Source of the DNA: Obelidium mucronatum
Taxonomy: Eukaryota; Chytridiomycota; Chytridiomycetes; Chytridiales; Chytriomycetaceae
Length of the DNA: 23,102 nt
NCBI GenBank assembly: GCA_025765595.1
Contig: JAIVFH010000387.1
Location: forward strand, 1 to 23,102
Reading direction: 5' to 3'
The position numbers were made by a program, and so were the translations under genes. The notes under the pieces are model-generated. The model had not been told where the DNA came from. It searched no databases and worked only from the letters and a program-made list of their open reading frames with translations. This document shows positions 1-8,481 of this stretch, piece by piece; within the stretch, counting starts at the first letter, position 1, and each line of letters starts with the position of its first letter.

Positions 1-29
1 AAAAAAAAAAAAAAAAAAAAAAAAAACAG

Positions 30-368
30 CGACATGATTGCTCATGGAACCTATATCGGTGATTACATGGGAAATATTATTGGCACGACGGGGATCGAAA
101 TCCGCCAAGCAATGTACAAGAAAACAAACCTCATTCAGCGTGATATGTTGATTGTGCGACACAATGGTATAGATCAATTCGGAATCGATGCTACTTATTC
201 GTGCAATTATACCCGGTTCATTGTGCGTATATGTTTTTTTTTCTTCTTTCAATTTCGCGATCTAAATTCACTGGGATTCTATACTCTTTGAACACAGAAC
301 CATTCATGTAAACCGAATTGTCGAGCGATTCTGGTAATTGCAATTTATATTTCAAAACAAAACGCCTC

Positions 369-399
<31 letters not shown>

Positions 400-669
400 C
401 AAACTGCACAGATATACACACGATCAAAAACAAAAAAGCCTCCACGAGTCGCCATATTTGCTCTCCGGACGATTCCCGGGAATACAGAGCTCACAATCAA
501 CTACTCGGCCTTAGACGTAGGCGGTCCGGAGTACAGCGGGGAATGCACGTGTGGGGAATCACCCTCTTTGTGTAAAGGAATTGTTGGGAAACGGAAAAGG
601 GTTGAGTATGAACCAATTATTGAGGTGATGGGGAGTGGGAAAAAAAAGAGAGGAATAAAGAAGCGGTAA
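30..669 (+). CDS. SET-domain lysine methyltransferase, 3' part (5' end outside window), 3 exons
   Basis: C-terminal part of a SET-domain protein, the family that methylates lysines (usually on histones) with S-adenosylmethionine. I read three exons: 30-222, 298-333 and 412-669, with introns 223-297 (GTGCGT..ACAG) and 334-411 (GTAATT..ACAG); all frames join and end at TAA 667-669. Exon 1 gives a GTYIGDYMGNII segment and GIDATYSCNYTRFI. Exon 2 begins exactly with NHSCKPNC, the SAM-binding/pseudoknot motif of SET domains. Exon 3 gives RVAIFALRTIPGNTELTINYS, then a post-SET-like Cys cluster (CTCGESPSLC) and a basic tail. The acceptor of the first exon (CAG 27-29) follows 26 A residues at the window edge. 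SET and post-SET order resembles SUV39/SET1-type enzymes, but the subfamily cannot be assigned without the N-terminus. A possible poly(A) signal AATAAA lies at 837-842. Confidence 0.85.
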
Positions 670-696
670 AGAATGAGCTGTTCTTGGTTAACGTAT

Positions 697-702
697 TTTA
701 TT
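697..702 (-). promoter_or_regulatory. Possible poly(A) signal of the zinc-finger gene before insertion
   Basis: AATAAA on the minus strand, about 180 bases beyond the original zinc-finger stop codon at 886-884. Since the retrotransposon now separates it from the gene body, it would only serve the empty-site allele. The element is common in AT-rich spacer, so the assignment is weak. Confidence 0.3.
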
Positions 703-883
703 TTTACTATTTCTCGGTTCTTCCTTTTTTGTATTAAGTTTAGATGTGTTTTGTGGCACCAGCAAATTAAAAAAGTCAGCTATAAACAAATATGGTATAA
801 TGACTCGGAGTCGAGAGTGTGATAGCAGCAGCAGCAAATAAAAAAATAATGAACATGTTCGAAGTGAGAGGGTTGTTGTTATG

Positions 884-949
884 CTACAACCACGAAAAGT
901 AGTCGATATCAGAATCAACAGAAGCATGCGATTTCTGCTTGTCTTCTTG
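884..949 (-). pseudogene. Displaced 3' end of the zinc-finger gene (last 21 codons and stop)
   Basis: On the minus strand, joining the sequence right of the element (down to the target duplication) with the sequence left of it keeps the zinc-finger frame open for 21 more codons and then reaches TAG at 886-884. The tail begins Gln-Glu-Asp-Lys-Gln and ends Phe-Ser-Trp-Leu. The pre-insertion protein would be 326 residues. This piece is now cut off from its gene by 7.5 kb of retrotransposon. Confidence 0.75.
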
Positions 950-954
950 TCCTT
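950..954. repeat. Left target-site duplication (TCCTT)
   Basis: TCCTT directly precedes the TG of the left LTR and is repeated as TCCTT at 8482-8486 directly after the CA of the right LTR. Five bases is the usual duplication length for Ty1/copia integrases. Confidence 0.93.
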
Positions 955-1286
955 TGTTGAAGGTAGTTAACCTTTATTGATATACAAGCTTAGAATTCGA
1001 GACACGTCAACGTCAAGTTTATTACGTAAGAAAACACAAGAATACTCCAAGTCTACCCGAGCTTCAGTTCCATCTTTGTAACCGTTAACCACTGGAGAAA
1101 AGCGAATTAGTAATCAAGACGCGAGGTGGGAGAAGGGGACAAAATGGAATGTAAAATGAAACAACCTGAAACGGGATTATAAAAGGAGGTGTACGTTCTA
1201 ATAATAAACAAACTGATAGTTCCCAGAAATGTATTACAACTCACCTCCAGTGCAGAACAAAGGACCCGAAGACGCAGGGTCCAACA
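955..1286 (+). repeat. 5' LTR (332 bp)
   Basis: Starts TGTTGAAGG and ends GGTCCAACA, giving short inverted ends. It contains a TATA box at 1178-1184 and an AATAAA at 1203-1208, so the U3/R boundary probably falls near 1205. The gag frame is already open inside it from an ATG at 1229. On the minus strand it carries an open frame (1289-1107) that supplies a foreign C-terminus to the zinc-finger gene at the right-hand copy. Confidence 0.96.
1178..1184 (+). promoter_or_regulatory. TATA box of the LTR promoter
   Basis: TATAAAA in the left LTR, with the same sequence at 8373-8379 in the right LTR. Transcription would start some 25-35 bases downstream, just before the first gag ATG at 1229. Confidence 0.6.
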
Positions 1287-2950
1287 CAAAGATGTTAAGA
1301 AGTCTTAGTAGACTTAAGATCAAAGGCCCTCACCAACTAAGACCTAAAGTTGTGAGAGAAAAACAACTAAGACCCAAAGTTGTGAAAGAAAACCAACTAA
1401 GACCTAAAGTTGGAAGAACCAAACAAACTCAGATTTGGGAAACCAAAAGACTTGATGTTTTGAAAGGTTGTTTATTGTTGAAAAGGCCCCCATTGTTCAC
1501 AAAGACAAAGAAAAGAACAATCGGAATAAAAGAACAATCGAAACCAATCAAAATTTCCGGTATTGAGAGAACAATCGATGTCTTAAAGAAAACTTTTGAA
1601 AGAACCGAAAACATCGATAAAACAGACCTCCCAGACCTGAAAGAAAAAGATTCAGAACTAGTTAAAATGAAGACCGAACTTATCTTGACTGCCGCTACCG
1701 CCGTTGAAAGAATGACCGTTGACTCTTGGGTTAAGCAAACCCATGAGAAAGTCAAAGTCTTCGGCTTCTTCGACAAGATTTACAGAACTGCGGGTGACAC
1801 CATCATTAATTTGATGGATGAGACCGTTCCCCGTAGAACTGCGTTGGTCGAAAGACAGCTGGCAGAAAAGACGATTCTTATTAGAAGAATTGGAGAGTTC
1901 AAGAAAAGACTCGCCTACTCTAAGTTGAATCCTCCACAGATATATCCAAGTCCTTTAGAACACACAGGGCAATAAGTTGTCCAAGTTGTTCAAAATGAGG
2001 CAGGAGAGAGAAGACTTACTGCAGTCGAGACGCCAGGCCCAATCGCGATTGCCATCCAGGATATTGAATCCGAAATGGAAATCTTGGCGGTCAACCAGAA
2101 GAACGAGTTGGAGCAGTTCAAAGAAATCCAAGATGGGATTGAACGCGACAACAAGAACAAGGTTGAGTGGCGCAAGGCAGACAATAAGGCCGTGTCCAAG
2201 GCAAAAGAATTAATGGACGCGACGTTGCAAGACAAGTATCGAGATTCCACTTACCACGCAATGATTGTGGACATCTTGAGAAATGCAACAAGCTACAATC
2301 GTTCGAATGTCCTCCAACAGTTTGACTTGGCGGTGGCTTCCTACGATTCTAAGAACTTCGGAAAGGGCGACTATGAGAAACTGGTTAAAGAAAGCAAAAT
2401 GCTTTATGAAACTTTGCTAATTGCTTACCCGAACCGACAAGGCGCAAGTGCGGTAGCCGCTCAGAAACTTGTGTCGCGTAAAATGAAGCTGCAGCTAAGA
2501 AGATATATCAGTTACATGAGACTAGACCAAATGAGTTCCTATGTAACTGATACTTACAACAAAGCGCTTCAAGACGATATCGAAGACTTGATTGAGTGGC
2601 CTGACCTCCTAATTGGTTTAAACAAGACGTTAACTGATTATAAAACAGACCAACTCCAGATAAATCAGAACGCGTTGCTTCAGACAAATATTCCAGACGT
2701 TCCAAAGAGTGGAAAACGCGGAAGAGACCAATTGTCACAAGCAACGGAGAATGGAAATGGAAAGAAACAGAAAGGGAATAACTCACCAAGTTCAACGGGT
2801 GACGCGAAGAAAATCCTGAAGTATTGTCCATTCCATGGGAAGAAAGACTGGCAACATCCTGAAAATGGTTGTTATTGGGCGAGCGTATGCGATAAAATCA
2901 AAAGTGGTGAATCGCGCGACTACTCACCAGTCGAATTGCCCATATGGTGA
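1229..2950 (+). CDS. gag: Retrotransposon gag, one frame with an internal TAA at 1973-1975
   Basis: Structural protein expected to package element RNA. A single frame runs from ATG 1229 (or ATG 1292, the first after the LTR) to TGA 2948-2950, broken only by TAA at 1973-1975. The first segment has 248 residues, is Lys-rich and carries a threefold 10-residue repeat. The second segment has about 324 residues and contains helical, charged sequence followed by a Cys/His cluster near its end (YCPFHGKKDWQHPENGCYW), a zinc-knuckle-like element. Its 3' end overlaps pol, which lies in the +1 frame. The TAA could be a nonsense mutation or a readthrough site. Because the LTRs are identical, little time was available for decay, but the present copy may descend from a defective RNA packaged in trans. 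Confidence 0.75.
1334..1423 (+). repeat. Three 30-bp tandem repeats in gag
   Basis: Three consecutive 30-bp units starting CAACTAAGACC at 1334, 1364 and 1394 encode QLRPKVVREK, QLRPKVVKEN and QLRPKVGRTK. They form a basic stretch that could contact nucleic acid. Unit three diverges after its first 19 bases. Confidence 0.85.
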
Positions 2951-5900
2951 AAAGTGCAAGACCGTATTTTCTAAAGACCAAAAGGCTAAATACGACGCGA
3001 AGAAAGCTGATAAAGCTGGAAATGGCGGAAAGATGGCACTTACCAAGAAGTCAAAGAAAACTTTGAAATTCGCGAAAGAATCCGATGAAGACTCCGAAAA
3101 GGAAGAGGCTAAATTGGAAGCTAGATTAGCGAAAATTAGAAGGGAAAGAATTAAATCGTGTAGCGACAAGATGGAAATAGACCAACCATCAAAAGACAAC
3201 AGCGACGATGATAATTCAGACTATAATCAGATGCGACGAACGATGCATAAAGCAAAGTACGAAGCAACGGTTGCCGAAAGACTTCGAGACTTATCAGAAA
3301 GTCAATCGCCAACTGGAAGTTCAAGTTCAGAACCCCAATCTGATGGAGTCGGAAACTGGGGAGGAAATTCAAAAGTACATTTTCATGAAATGGAAATTGA
3401 AGAGACGCACCTGAATACGGCCAAAGAAATCATCGAAGACAAAGACGCGATGAAGATGGCGAATTCTGGAGAGAAGCCCAAACCCGCAAAGACTACCGCG
3501 GATACTGGAGCTCAGGTACATGGTTTTAGACTACCATTACCAAAAGGAATTAAATTAATTTCTTACCAGACCGTTGAAGACCGCTCAGTGACAGGAATTG
3601 GAGGCACAAAGGAACCAATTCAGGCCATCGCTCAACTGATGCAAACAATCAACGGTAAGAAATTTAAAATAGAGAATGGAAGAATAATTAATACCTTGAC
3701 TGAAAACTTATTCTCCATCGGGACAATGCTAGATTCCCAAGGCGGCATTGTGTACACAGACAAGAACAAGATGTATTACGGCGAAGCGCCATATACGAAA
3801 ATGGTTTTAATCGCGAGAAGAGAAACAGGTGGAGAATATGACGTTATCTCACCTGAACGCGTAGAAAAGCCGAAGACCTTGTTTGAAATCTTGGACCAGA
3901 ACAGCGCGAAATTGATGAAAGCCGCGCTGGGAGAGCCAACCGCCGTAGAAAATGAAAGCGGTAAGATTAATGAAGATATAGACACACCCGAATACTTCAT
4001 TAAAGAAAATTCTTCCTTACCCACAGTGGAAGAGTTAACTGAAGACCTTAAGAACCTTGCGACAGCTAGCCGCAAACCAGTTGAAGTAAGCATTGATCAC
4101 GCTTTAGACGCAACTGCAGGCCATTTAATACACCACTTGAAGCAGGTGATTGACGATGGTGCGAAGGAAGATGCAACCGCAGCATCGGAATTCGGGATTG
4201 CCACATGGGTGTCAGACGAAGTCGCTAAGAAAATAGAAAGTCTAAAGACAGTAATTGTAAATAGCGATTTAAGATTTAGAATAGCTTCACTTATCAAAAG
4301 TTTGACTAAAGACCAACAATCGCAAACAGGAACAAGAAGAACAAAGACTTCGGAAGAAAGAGAAATTGCCCAGAGAGGCAAGATTAGAGAAAAGGCAAGA
4401 AAAGTCAATTGGAATGAATTCCATGAGATTGCTCACCTCTCAAATCAGCTCTTGAAAGATTCCATAAACGCGAAGATGGTGGTGGGGGTCGAAATTGATA
4501 AGTCAAAGAAGGCTAATTCGACAACGAAATCGAATAAAGTGTCTTTGGAAAACTGTAATAGAAAAGAATGTGTTAGTTGTGCCCTAGGAAAAGCACATAG
4601 AGAAAAGATTTACAGTCGCGTTGAAGGCAAAGCAACGCGAATAGGCGAAAGAGTTCACATAGATAGCATAAAATTACCTTGCGAATCTTTGAACCGAGAA
4701 GAATGGGCAGTGCTCATTGTAGATGAATTTTCGAGATACGCGGTAATAAGATTCTGCCGCGGAAAAGGAGACATAACAGAAACTATAATAGAAGAATTGT
4801 TAAGATGGGAAGAGAAACACGAAATGCACATCAGAGAAATAAGAAGTGATGAAGGCAAAGAAATCGTGAATAAAGAATTAAGAGAAGCGTTCGCTCGAAA
4901 CGAACGAAGGCCACTCTCAACCCAATTCACTCCTAGCCCACCTTATACAAAAGAAATGAACGGACTAGTCGAAAGACTGGTTAGAACAATGAAAGACTGC
5001 GTGATTACAATGTTAATTCACTCACGTCTAACGAAAGTTCTCGTCAAAGAAGCCGCGATGACGTTCATAAATTATAGAAATAAATTAGTACATAAACAGG
5101 CTGGTTACCCAGAAGTGGGGAAGTACTCACCATATTATTTATGGGAAGGAAAACCGGCAAGAATAAACAGGGAATTACCATTTGGATGCCAAGTGACGAT
5201 ATTCCAGGACCACGACCAACGAGACACAGTTTGGAGTGACCGTGGAGTACCTGGAATATATTTGGGGTTAGAAGGAAACTCAATATATAGAGTCTATGAC
5301 CTTACGTCGCGTAGAATAACCAAGGCGTTTAACGTCGTGGGTCATCCAGATAGATTTCCGGGTCTAATTAGAAAATTAAATAATAGATTAGAAGGGATAG
5401 CGGACCCGCTAAGCCACTACCCACCTGTTCACGCACCGTTTTCCCAGAAGGAAGTGGATGAAATATGGCGTGATGAGAAAACAGATGTGGAAGAAATGAT
5501 AGAAGATACAAACGTACCAGAAACGCGTTATAATCTTAGACCGAGACCGCTAAGAGAAGAAATTCCAGAATCAACGAGTACTACGATTCAGGGGAGGAAT
5601 GAAGATGAGAGTCTTTCACCCGAAGTAGGAAACACTGAAATAAAAGAAATGGAAAAGACTCACAGTGGAATCGAAAGTACAGTTGAAGAGAAAATAGACG
5701 AAACTGTAAAAGACATAGTGGAGTTAGCACCAGAACTAGTAATCCCACACCCAAAAGATATAGAATGGGAAGATGGAGATATAAATCTGAGCGAAGACGA
5801 AGAGAACTCAACTGTTGGGGACTCTGACTTCGAAGACAATCTTGCTGAAGGCCAAATAGCGAGAATACCGCTAGAACCAGAAAAATCAGATAAAATCCAT

Positions 5901-7946
5901 ATGGTCCAATGGGATCCTGAAGGATTAGAAGAAGTATTAGATAAATGGGGAATAACCAGAAGATTAAAGGCAAAAGGCGAAAGTGAGAAACTTAACGCGT
6001 TTATGCTGACAGTCCAAAATAAGATCGAGAGAGATATTCCTGAGAACAAAGGTTTTAGACAGAAACTCGAAAAGAGAATAAATCACAAAGTCAAGAAAAG
6101 AAACGTACTTAGAATAAGAGCGTTCTTGACAGATCCTGTGATGAGACCAATAGTTGAGAATGCTATCGCCGAGTCGGTACAACCATTCAAAGAGACAAAC
6201 CCTTTCCCTGACGAAAAGATCATGATTGATGATTTAGAACCAGTCCCTCAATCACTGAATCAGGCAAAGAAGTCTAAATATTGGTTAAAATGGCTAGAGG
6301 CGATGAAGCTAGAGATGAACTCACACTATGAGATGAAAACCTTCGGATATATAAAACGATCACAGGTTCCTGACGGAAAACGCCTGCTGAGAAGCAAGTG
6401 GGTGTTCGACTACAAGCTAGACATGGCGAACGGATGTTTGCTGAAGTTCAAAGCTAGGTTAGTCGCAGTCGGATCATCCCAAGAGTACGGGATAGACTAT
6501 ACAGAGACTTACGCTCCTGTAATCAGAAAAGAGTCATTGCGGGTGATGATCGCTATGTCAGAACTGTATGACTGGCACATCGCGCAACTTGACGTTTCAG
6601 TCGCTTTTCTTTACGGCGATCTGAAAGAAAGAAACTTTATGCGAGCACCAGAAATGTTCCCGCAGTATGGACCTGATGGAGAAAGCCTAGTATGCGAAAT
6701 TTTTAGATCGCTATACGGGTTGCATCAGTCTGCGAAAGAATGGAACGATGTGCTTACAGCGTTTCTAAAGGAGAATGGCTATAACCAAAGTCAGAAAGAT
6801 TTATGTTTATTTCACAAATACGATAAAGGAACAAAAGTATTCGTATTAGTTTATGTTGACGATTTCTTATTGATGTCTTCGAGTAAAGAAATACTCAAAG
6901 AACTAAAAGAGACAATCGGAAAGCGCTTCAACATAAAAGACCTCGGAGATGCAAAACACGTAATTGGGATGCACTACGAAAAGATTAATAATAAGAAATA
7001 CAACGGCTCGTGGATTGGTCAATCCGAGTACTGCCGCGAACTATTATTAAAGATGAACATGTGGAATAAAACAGTAAATGGTAAAACCGTACCTATAGAA
7101 ATAAAGAAAACTCCGATGTCTCCAGGATGGGAGCACGACGAGAAAAGTAAACTCCTAAGTAAGGAGAAGAACTCAGAATACAGGTCAGCGGTGATGAGCT
7201 TAATGTACTTAGCTGGACACACGCGACCCGATATAGTGTTTGCAGTCCATGTACTATCGCAGTATCAGAATGATGCACGCGAAGAAGACTGGAAGGCGCT
7301 GCTACACTTGTGCAGGTATCTGAGAGGAACATATGATTATGGGATTTTCTATCGAAAGTCAAAGAACCCACCAATCTTATTTCCGACAGATGAATCGCTA
7401 GATCAATGGTTGCAGATGGAGTTTGGCGATATCGTTGGATACGCAGACGCCAGTTTTGCGATGTCAAAGGGAAGAAAATCCAGATCAGGATATCTCTTCA
7501 TGATGTCGTCAGCGATCGTATCTTGGTATAGTAAGAAACAGTCAGTCGTAGCGCTGTCTTCAACAGAAGCGGAGTTTTACTCACTTTCTGAGGCAATAAA
7601 GGAAGCCCTCTGGTACAGACATATACTGGAAGAGATCGGCTACCCGAAAGAAAAGCCTACAGTAATAAACCAAGATAATAAGTCAACGATTGCAGTGGCA
7701 ACAAACCCAAAGCACCATGCGATGATGAAGCACATTGACATTAGAGGAAACTTTATTCGTGATCATTTAAAGAAAAAGGCTGTTGAGCTGATATATTGCC
7801 CAACAGAAGACATGATCGCGGATATAATGACTAAAGCGCTGCCAGCGACGCAGCACAGAAAGATAGTCTCTCTAATGGGCATGAGGTCCCTCGCAGACTT
7901 ACAGTTAAGAAGTCAGATTCGAGCTTTCACAGAACGTAAGTTCTGA
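2820..7946 (+). CDS. pol: Retrotransposon pol: protease, integrase, RT, RNase H
   Basis: Frame opens after TGA 2817-2819; the first ATG is at 2835 and residue numbers count from it (1703 residues). Pol makes the cDNA and integrates it. Visible in order: a Cys motif near the start (NCPYGEKC); acidic low-complexity linker; aspartic protease ADTGA with Asp223; integrase zinc-binding H530/H534/C579/C582; integrase triad D610, D672, E713 (40 residues between the last two); an acidic linker; copia-type RT with QLDVSVAF (D1253) and YVDD at 1340-1343; RNase H with D1538 (GYADASF), E1578 (STEAEF) and D1614 (QDNKST). All core catalytic residues are present and no stop breaks the frame. Pol is +1 relative to gag, so expression probably needs frameshifting within 2820-2950. 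A separate start at 2835 is the alternative. Confidence 0.95.
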   Translation, partial: SIVHSMGRKTGNILKMVVIGRAYAIKSKVVNRATTHQSNCPYGEKCKTVFSKDQKAKYDAKKADKAGNGGKMALTKKSKKTLKFAKESDEDSEKEEAKLEARLAKIRRERIKSCSDKMEIDQPSKDNSDDDNSDYNQMRRTMHKAKYEATVAERLRDLSESQSPTGSSSSEPQSDGVGNWGGNSKVHFHEMEIEETHLNTAKEIIEDKDAMKMANSGEKPKPAKTTADTGAQVHGFRLPLPKGIKLISYQTVEDRSVTGIGGTKEPIQAIAQLMQTINGKKFKIENGRIINTLTENLFSIGTMLDSQGGIVYTDKNKMYYGEAPYTKMVLIARRETGGEYDVISPERVEKPKTLFEILDQNSAKLMKAALGEPTAVENESGKINEDIDTPEYFIKENSSLPTVEELTEDLKNLATASRKPVEVSIDHALDATAGHLIHHLKQVIDDGAKEDATAASEFGIATWVSDEVAKKIESLKTVIVNSDLRFRIASLIKSLTKDQQSQTGTRRTKTSEEREIAQRGKIREKARKVNWNEFHEIAHLSNQLLKDSINAKMVVGVEIDKSKKANSTTKSNKVSLENCNRKECVSCALGKAHREKIYSRVEGKATRIGERVHIDSIKLPCESLNREEWAVLIVDEFSRYAVIRFCRGKGDITETIIEELLRWEEKHEMHIREIRSDEGKEIVNKELREAFARNERRPLSTQFTPSPPYTKEMNGLVERLVRTMKDCVITMLIHSRLTKVLVKEAAMTFINYRNKLVHKQAGYPEVGKYSPYYLWEGKPARINRELPFGCQVTIFQDHDQRDTVWSDRGVPGIYLGLEGNSIYRVYDLTSRRITKAFNVVGHPDRFPGLIRKLNNRLEGIADPLSHYPPVHAPFSQKEVDEIWRDEKTDVEEMIEDTNVPETRYNLRPRPLREEIPESTSTTIQGRNEDESLSPEVGNTEIKEMEKTHSGIESTVEEKIDETVKDIVELAPELVIPHPKDIEWEDGDINLSEDEENSTVGDSDFEDNLAEGQIARIPLEPEKSDKIHMVQWDPEGLEEVLDKWGITRRLKAKGESEKLNAFMLTVQNKIERDIPENKGFRQKLEKRINHKVKKRNVLRIRAFLTDPVMRPIVENAIAESVQPFKETNPFPDEKIMIDDLEPVPQSLNQAKKSKYWLKWLEAMKLEMNSHYEMKTFGYIKRSQVPDGKRLLRSKWVFDYKLDMANGCLLKFKARLVAVGSSQEYGIDYTETYAPVIRKESLRVMIAMSELYDWHIAQLDVSVAFLYGDLKERNFMRAPEMFPQYGPDGESLVCEIFRSLYGLHQSAKEWNDVLTAFLKENGYNQSQKDLCLFHKYDKGTKVFVLVYVDDFLLMSSSKEILKELKETIGKRFNIKDLGDAKHVIGMHYEKINNKKYNGSWIGQSEYCRELLLKMNMWNKTVNGKTVPIEIKKTPMSPGWEHDEKSKLLSKEKNSEYRSAVMSLMYLAGHTRPDIVFAVHVLSQYQNDAREEDWKALLHLCRYLRGTYDYGIFYRKSKNPPILFPTDESLDQWLQMEFGDIVGYADASFAMSKGRKSRSGYLFMMSSAIVSWYSKKQSVVALSSTEAEFYSLSEAIKEALWYRHILEEIGYPKEKPTVINQDNKSTIAVATNPKHHAMMKHIDIRGNFIRDHLKKKAVELIYCPTEDMIADIMTKALPATQHRKIVSLMGMRSLADLQLRSQIRAFTERKF
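2939..2942 (+). promoter_or_regulatory. Candidate +1 frameshift site at the gag-pol junction
   Basis: The gag frame reads CCC ATA TGG TGA at 2939-2950. A P-site tRNA-Pro on CCC can re-pair with CCA one base downstream, giving the pol frame (CCA TAT GGT). This position is three codons before the gag stop. Ty1 uses a +1 shift too, but on a different heptamer (known for Ty1; the mechanism here is inferred). Confidence 0.35.
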
Positions 7947-8140
7947 GATCGTCCTATAGTTATTGTTTTTATCCTTTATAGACGAAGAGTAGAGGTTTTT
8001 CGATAGACTATAGATTGAGTTTTAGGAGTTGGGTCGTACCCATCGTGGCTGACGCCTGTTTTTCGATCTCCTGAGAGGAGACTCCTAGAACGAGATAGAG
8101 CGAAAATAGAAAGCTCTGACGGTGTATCGATATTCACCTT
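7947..8140 (+). other. Retrotransposon 3' non-coding segment
   Basis: Non-coding stretch between the pol stop (TGA 7944-7946) and the polypurine tract. I see no further ORF of significance and no envelope-like gene. Confidence 0.7.
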
Positions 8141-8149
8141 GAGGGGAGG
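8141..8149 (+). other. Polypurine tract
   Basis: GAGGGGAGG directly abuts the TG of the right LTR, where plus-strand DNA synthesis of LTR elements is primed. Position and composition both fit. Confidence 0.85.
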
Positions 8150-8481
8150 TGTTGAAGGTAGTTAACCTTTATTGATATACAAGCTTAGAATTCGAGACAC
8201 GTCAACGTCAAGTTTATTACGTAAGAAAACACAAGAATACTCCAAGTCTACCCGAGCTTCAGTTCCATCTTTGTAACCGTTAACCACTGGAGAAAAGCGA
8301 ATTAGTAATCAAGACGCGAGGTGGGAGAAGGGGACAAAATGGAATGTAAAATGAAACAACCTGAAACGGGATTATAAAAGGAGGTGTACGTTCTAATAAT
8401 AAACAAACTGATAGTTCCCAGAAATGTATTACAACTCACCTCCAGTGCAGAACAAAGGACCCGAAGACGCAGGGTCCAACA
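8150..8481 (+). repeat. 3' LTR (332 bp)
   Basis: Same length as the left LTR and no difference found on direct comparison. Its antisense strand now encodes the last 59 residues of the interrupted zinc-finger protein and provides the stop codon at 8304-8302. Confidence 0.96.

Larger units (their letters stand above)
955..8481 (+). mobile_element. Full-length Ty1/copia LTR retrotransposon (7527 bp)
   Basis: Complete element in the order LTR, gag, protease, integrase, reverse transcriptase, RNase H, polypurine tract, LTR. Integrase before RT defines the Ty1/copia superfamily. The ends are TGTTG...CAACA and the flanks carry a 5-bp duplication. The two LTRs match at every position I compared, so insertion is recent. 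The internal coding part has two departures from a simple single frame: an in-frame TAA at 1973-1975 in gag and a +1 relation between gag and pol near 2820-2950. No tRNA-type primer binding site (beginning TGG) follows the left LTR. The element lies in the opposite orientation to the zinc-finger gene it interrupts. Confidence 0.96.

Noticed and set aside
34..291. 85-residue stand-alone ORF at the left edge
   Set aside because: Its first part is a SET exon; after 222 it reads through an intron (FFFFF run).
318..575. Lys-rich plus-strand ORF
   Set aside because: It runs through the poly(A) intron and is out of frame with the SET exons on both sides.
1107..1289. 60-residue minus-strand ORF in the left LTR
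   Set aside because: It is LTR antisense sequence, repeated exactly at the right LTR where it tails the zinc-finger frame; on the left it has no gene upstream of it.
1334..1423. Direct repeats that could suggest a CRISPR-like array
   Set aside because: The units are contiguous without spacers, lie in frame within gag, and the host is eukaryotic.
5581..6049. Two overlapping minus-strand ORFs of about 130 residues inside pol
   Set aside because: Antisense shadows of the acidic linker of pol; composition is Leu/Ser-rich with no domain.
7093..7467. 124-residue minus-strand ORF
   Set aside because: Antisense of the RT/RNase H part of pol.
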